NCBI GenBank assembly: GCA_002633005.1
Contig: NMRA01000136.1
Location: 130,859 to 194,858 of the forward strand
Length of the DNA: 64,000 nucleotides
From: Phoronis australis
Taxonomy: Eukaryota > Phoronida > Phoronidae
Direction: 5' to 3'
Shown here piece by piece: positions 61,501-64,000 of this stretch. The notes under the pieces are model-generated. The model saw only the letters and a list, made by a program, of their open reading frames with translations. It was not told the DNA's origin and searched no databases. A program made the translations under genes and the position numbers. Position 1 is the first letter of the stretch; each line of letters starts with the position of its first letter.

Positions 61501-63174
61501 CGCAGTCTGAGGCAGACAAGAAATTGCAAGAGATAATGGAGCGCGTGATGACTAGAACGTCCACAGTCTTGGGTGAAATAGGTCAGTCTGTTCTGCGTTA
61601 TAGTACTTTTTCCTTCTGTCATATTGTGTTTCTTCTGTAATGCTAATGCATTCTGTGAATTCTTTTCATCCTTAATTTTGGGTAGGAATTAAGCAAGGAA
61701 ACCACAGGAGTCCTGGACACTGCTGGTTTAATTCACTCCTGAACCAGAACTGCCACAACCCACATGAAATACAATGGTAATTTACCTAACAGTAACTACT
61801 CTGTAGAGTCATGCCAAGCTTTTCATAGGCTAAGGAGCAACCTTCTGGCTGGCACTGTTACTTGACCAGAACATATGGTGCATGGCAACAAATGGAAGTG
61901 TCTGTCCGTGTTCTTAAAGCAGACAGGCAGACTTGAAAACTCCCTTCACGAATAACTATAACGGCCTGCGGACGTATGATGAATCGCAAATGACATCAGA
62001 CCACCTGCACTGTTTTTTGTTGTTTTTTTCTTAACAATAACTATTGTTCAAAGAACATGTGACCCCTATGTTTATATATGAAAGGTGAGAGTTACAACTA
62101 GCGGCCGGGGAGTCAACCACCGCCACACAAATAAAAGTTTCAGTTTTAGTTAGATTTTTCCAGGTTCTGTTTCAGGCAGTGTACTAGTCTCCTTTGCCGT
62201 TAAGTTAAGACTTGGTATTGGTCAGATGGATGCAAGGGAGTGAATGCATTGTTTCCAGCTATGTTTCACTTTAGTAAAAAGTAACACTTAAACATACTAC
62301 ATTGTTGAAATCCTACATTTTTAGGTATCCCTTATTTTATAGTCTGTGTGTTGGTTTTGATATGATGTATGTTACTGTAATGTGCTATTGTGTGAAATTT
62401 TATGTGAAACTGTTTATTTGTTCACCTTTTGTTCACATGTTGTACATACAGCAATTCTTCTATTAATTCATAATATTTCCCGTGGTTTGCATTCTTTAAT
62501 TTCTTATCATATGTGTATTTTTTCTCCAATCATTTCTTTTGCTTTCAAGTACTCTTGTCCCCCCAAATGGTTCACACTTGATGTGACTTGGCAAGCTATG
62601 TACAATATGAACCAATCCCAAGGGTGTTATCAGGTTTTGTGGACCATTAGGAAGGGCATTTTTATTACTTTTCCCAGGTCCGTATGACCTGATATGCCCA
62701 TGCGATTGGCCTATATTTATTGTATAACACGACCACTGTTGCTTTTTTTCCTCTGTATTTTTTCTCTCATTTGATTACCATATTTTTACCTGCTTTGATA
62801 TCCTGGCATCGTCTGCTCACTTTGTTGTCAGAGATTTATGGTTTCAGTCACCTGATTGGTCAGATTGTGAATTGCGACATCTGACGTTCAGGTGACATCT
62901 GATATTCCACGACCTAGCTATTCAGCATTACCTCATAAGGGAAGTGATCGTACTGTGTTTAAGCCAGTAAGAGGCCAGAAGTATCCGTGGTCCTGTAATA
63001 ATAATCTGTGCACCTATTTATTTGAATTATGGAAGAGTTGCTGGCAGACAGTAGCACATTGAGTAGATTGTGTTTGTGTTTGTAAGCTGACTTTCCTGTA
63101 CCCTGTGCTGTCATACTGAGTTGTTTTATCAGGCACGGCAAGTGGCCAAACAGAAGGGACGCCAGATACTATTG
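46579..63174 (+). CDS. Unrecognised multi-exon gene, ten coding exons, 3' end outside window
   Basis: Exons: 46579-46772 (exon begins 46561), 47066-47162, 51512-51632, 53069-53120, 56166-56253, 57156-57378, 58030-58208, 60431-60572, 61408-61581 and 63133-63174. All are GT-AG and each phase matches the next, which is strong support for one transcript. The product is at least 435 residues, starting MDRDLFPNGDANAPQSKF, with no signal peptide or membrane segment. It is hydrophilic and Lys/Pro/Ser-rich. Notable blocks are FVPQKVRRERKSHPIFLPES, TNVPPYNPLEKN, AAYAGTTGKVVYGARERPPP, LRSAYIDLPDDTKYSLYTES and the basic KKAPTHVPVKKKK. A likely helix is RSVDEIIASLRTMSEGG followed by KKLQEIMERVM. I do not recognise the family. 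Confidence is high that it is a gene, low on function. Confidence 0.85.
47406..47630. mobile_element. MITE family A, copy 2
   Basis: Ends ACAGCAAAATCTCAACAA and AGTGAGATTTTGCTGT form an imperfect TIR, with GGAC and GTCC just inside. The interior carries a diverged form of the sequence shared with 27551-27813 and 59028-59271. It sits in the intron that also hosts the SSUH2-like gene. Confidence 0.6.
47715..47728. other. Assembly ambiguity: N followed by poly-C
   Basis: One undetermined base precedes a C homopolymer, so the run length is unreliable. Another single N is at 51114. Confidence 0.95.
47945..51038 (-). CDS. SSUH2-like cysteine-rich protein, three internal exons, nested antisense
   Basis: Minus-strand exons 51038-50976, 50438-50296 and 48037-47945, joined GT-AG with matching phases. 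They encode the DnaJ-type zinc-ribbon part of an SSUH2-type protein. In order: PCHTC..GQIQCDHCLGAGR; CHHCNGRGF, a histidine-rich loop, then CTWCEGTGR; CHKCNGFGRVKCHTCQG..LKCYIKLTINW. The final YIKLTINW corresponds to the FIQLVIMW-type strand that follows the repeats in vertebrate SSUH2. Upstream exons (phase 0 entry) and the downstream exon (phase 2 exit) were not located, so this may be incomplete or a remnant, although no stop or frameshift breaks the three exons. All three lie in one intron of the + strand gene. Function of the family is poorly known. Confidence 0.75.
48440..48540. repeat. Diverged copy of the GAGAACCAGTTTT hairpin repeat
   Basis: It contains TTTTGAGAACCAGTTTTCCT and, after a loop, AACAAACTGGCATGGTTCTA. 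It is followed by CGACTATTGC, which also follows the hairpin at 24025-24078 as GACTATTGC. Same dispersed family; the right arm is interrupted. Confidence 0.55.
49084..49149. repeat. 21-bp near-perfect inverted repeat
   Basis: TGCCACCTGTTGGCCACATC at 49084 is mirrored by GATGTGGCCAACAGATGGCA ending at 49149, with one mismatch over 21 pairs and a 24-base loop. The flanks carry direct repeats (AAAACAACATTTGGTAA twice; AGCCTTTGAAAAA twice), so it is part of a larger repeated structure at about 48930-49235. Confidence 0.7.
49480..50140 (-). mobile_element. Penelope-like retroelement, 3' fragment with GIY-YIG endonuclease
   Basis: An intact 144-codon frame at 49914-49480 ends in a GIY-YIG endonuclease domain. 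It has CTTNNIIYLITCKKC and IQYVGQ (the paired GIY and YIG strands, with the CxxC-type link usual in Penelope elements), then R..HR, HFNSKNHN and the RLKREQYWMDKL helix holding the catalytic Glu. Further 5' (about 49930-50140) the reverse-transcriptase C-terminal region is recognisable (HPPIISWSKCKNLKKLF) but broken by stops and frameshifts. It is a decayed, 5'-truncated insertion in the intron of the SSUH2-like gene, in the same orientation. Confidence 0.85.
51639..52179. other. Intron between the YNPLEKN exon and the minisatellite
   Basis: No exon, RNA or repeat identified before the minisatellite begins near 52180. Confidence 0.5.
52180..52672 (+). repeat. Minisatellite of ATAACTCATC(ATCAC) units with higher-order periodicity
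   Basis: About 490 bases consist of 9-15 base variants built on CATAACTCATCATCA. A longer block beginning TCAAATAACTCAATATTGCA recurs at about 52276, 52377 and 52493, so the array also has a higher-order unit of roughly 100-116 bases. Non-coding; located in an intron of the + strand gene. Confidence 0.92.
53314..55636. mobile_element. 2.3-kb non-autonomous TIR transposon with subterminal repeats
   Basis: The terminal inverted repeat is about 26 bp with three mismatches; inner core TTCGGGTTAACGCCC at left, GGGCGTTAACCCGAA at right. Next to both ends are direct repeats of CGGTTAACCGCCC and CGATTTAACCGCCCACTGCT, in the same orientation at both ends (53340-53480 and 55460-55600). The interior has no transposase frame that I recognise. 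TA flanks or starts both ends, which would suit a Tc1/mariner-pogo target site, but the exact boundary is uncertain. It lies wholly within the intron 53121-56165. Confidence 0.8.
55637..56165. other. Intron remainder with a MITE family A-like fragment
   Basis: Sequence at about 55730-55870 resembles the interior of MITE family A (CACAATATAAACATGG, CGTGTCTTTTTTATGAATAA) without clear ends. Otherwise nothing seen before the exon at 56166. Confidence 0.4.
56254..57155. other. Intron of the + strand gene
   Basis: GT-AG intron with no recognised repeat or RNA. Confidence 0.55.
57379..58029. other. Intron of the + strand gene
   Basis: GT-AG intron. Open frames on the minus strand here contain no known motif. 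Confidence 0.55.
58661..58724. repeat. Perfect 15-bp inverted repeat
   Basis: GGTAAAACACTTTAA at 58661-58675 pairs exactly with TTAAAGTGTTTTACC at 58710-58724. The 34-base loop is AT-rich. No further TIR structure is obvious outside it. Confidence 0.75.
59028..59271. mobile_element. MITE family A, copy 3 (best preserved)
   Basis: Left end GGTAAAATGTCACCAATTTC and GGAC; right end GTCC then AAGTTGGTGAGATTTTACTG. This is an imperfect TIR of about 25 bp on a 244-bp element with no coding capacity. The interior contains GTCTGCCATATTGTGTCC, shared in diverged form with 27551-27813. Confidence 0.7.
59272..60430. other. Intron of the + strand gene, right of the MITE
   Basis: No feature supported up to the acceptor TCATTTACAG before 60431. 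Confidence 0.5.
60573..61407. other. Intron of the + strand gene
   Basis: Donor GTTTGT and acceptor TTGGCAG. No other feature seen. Confidence 0.55.
61582..63132. other. Intron of the + strand gene before the 42-nt exon
   Basis: 1.5 kb without a recognised exon. An additional small exon could be hidden, but the phases of 61408-61581 (ends phase 1) and 63133-63174 (enters phase 1) already match. Confidence 0.5.
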
Positions 63175-64000
63175 GTAAATAGAGCACAATCTCCACCAAT
63201 CACATTGCACAGCTAATTTCTGCTGCACTTTTCTCAGAAAATTGAGTAGTATGTAGTGTTTTAGCACCTAGTGCACTTTATTAACTGGTGAAGTTTTCAT
63301 TTTGCATGCCAACACATTCCTACATTTCTGTCTATGGTGTCATGATAGTAAATGGTCTTGCATTTGGTGGAAGCTTGCGACTGGTTTTTGGGCATTTTAT
63401 TATTTCAATTCTTTATCTGTATCACTCTTTGTCATGTAGTTGCTCCTAAAATGCTTGCAGATTAGAGATTGTTGATGCCAATTGTAACATCAAATTAAAC
63501 TACTTGGAATAAGCCCTCTGTGTCAGGTTGTAATAGTCCCAGATAGGGACTCCACTAAGTACCCTAAATCTTTGCTTTTTGTGTCATTTCAGTTTTACTC
63601 GCAGATGTGGTGATCTTTTTCTATCATTTTGCCTTAATGAGCTCCTTTTTGACTGATGACACATTCTAATATTATAACTGAAAACTGAGCCCTAAGTTCA
63701 TAGAAATTAAACAAGGACTTAGTCCTTAAATTAGGGGCCTTGCATGAAATGATCTCTACTTATTTTCCGTAACATTGAGAAGCCAACGTAGTGTTCACTC
63801 TCCATTTTGTACCAAAAACAGAAACCGACTTAGCAATGAAACTAAAACAGCATAAGAAAAGACAATCATTTTTTTCACAAATACGCAATAGATTGAGAAC
63901 TTTGTTGAGTCCGTGTTTGAGACTATTTCATGCAACCTATCCATGAACACAAGGCATAAAAGTGCTAGAAATTGTTGAAGACTAAATGGTTTGTTGAATA
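63175..64000. other. Right-hand end of the window, intron of the + strand gene
   Basis: It begins with donor GTAAAT. No further exon was recognised, so the 3' end of the gene lies beyond the window. Confidence 0.5.

Noticed and set aside
1-64000. CRISPR arrays, bacterial operons, prophage or plasmid features
   Set aside because: The sequence is eukaryotic, with spliced genes throughout. The regular arrays present (29.5 kb, 52.2 kb) are minisatellites without spacers.

Overview
The window is nuclear DNA from an invertebrate animal. Split, GT-AG spliced genes carry metazoan proteins (60S ribosomal protein L9, mitochondrial ribosomal protein L28, an SSUH2-like zinc-ribbon protein). Introns reach tens of kilobases, intronic C/D box snoRNAs are present, and the non-coding DNA is AT-rich and full of short TIR elements, a tRNA-derived SINE family and a Penelope-like retroelement fragment. 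A marine deuterostome (hemichordate, cephalochordate, echinoderm) or a lophotrochozoan would fit; the sequence alone does not let me choose.

Layout. At 441-5047 (+) is RPL9, five coding exons, with one C/D box snoRNA in each of its first three introns. All three carry the same guide, matching the conserved ACTGGGGCGG segment of 28S rRNA, and resemble vertebrate SNORD31/U31. On the opposite strand MRPL28 converges on RPL9: five coding exons are found between 43261 and 9863, the last two separated by an intron of about 29.7 kb. Inside that intron, on the + strand, lies the 3' end of an unrecognised gene (31966-37303) whose last exon alone codes for about 1,230 residues.

A CpG-richer spot near 45.7 kb looks like a promoter and first exon. 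From it runs a second unrecognised + strand gene with at least ten spliced coding exons (46579-63174), leaving the window at the right. Its intron 47163-51511 contains, antisense, three exons of an SSUH2-like gene with a histidine-rich insertion, and within that gene's intron the GIY-YIG end of a Penelope-like element. All exon joins listed were checked for splice dinucleotides and reading phase by eye.

The remainder is intronic or intergenic DNA with identifiable repeats: a foldback element with about 270-bp arms and a 10-bp target duplication (44393-45287), a 2.3-kb TIR transposon with subterminal repeats (53314-55636), a 250-bp GGGGCCCGTT-ended MITE, a second MITE family with three copies, two SINE copies, and two minisatellites (41-bp unit near 29.5 kb; ATAACTCATC-type at 52.2-52.7 kb).

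The items most worth checking are the triplicated snoRNA in RPL9, the two cases of genes nested antisense in introns, and the two proteins I could not name.
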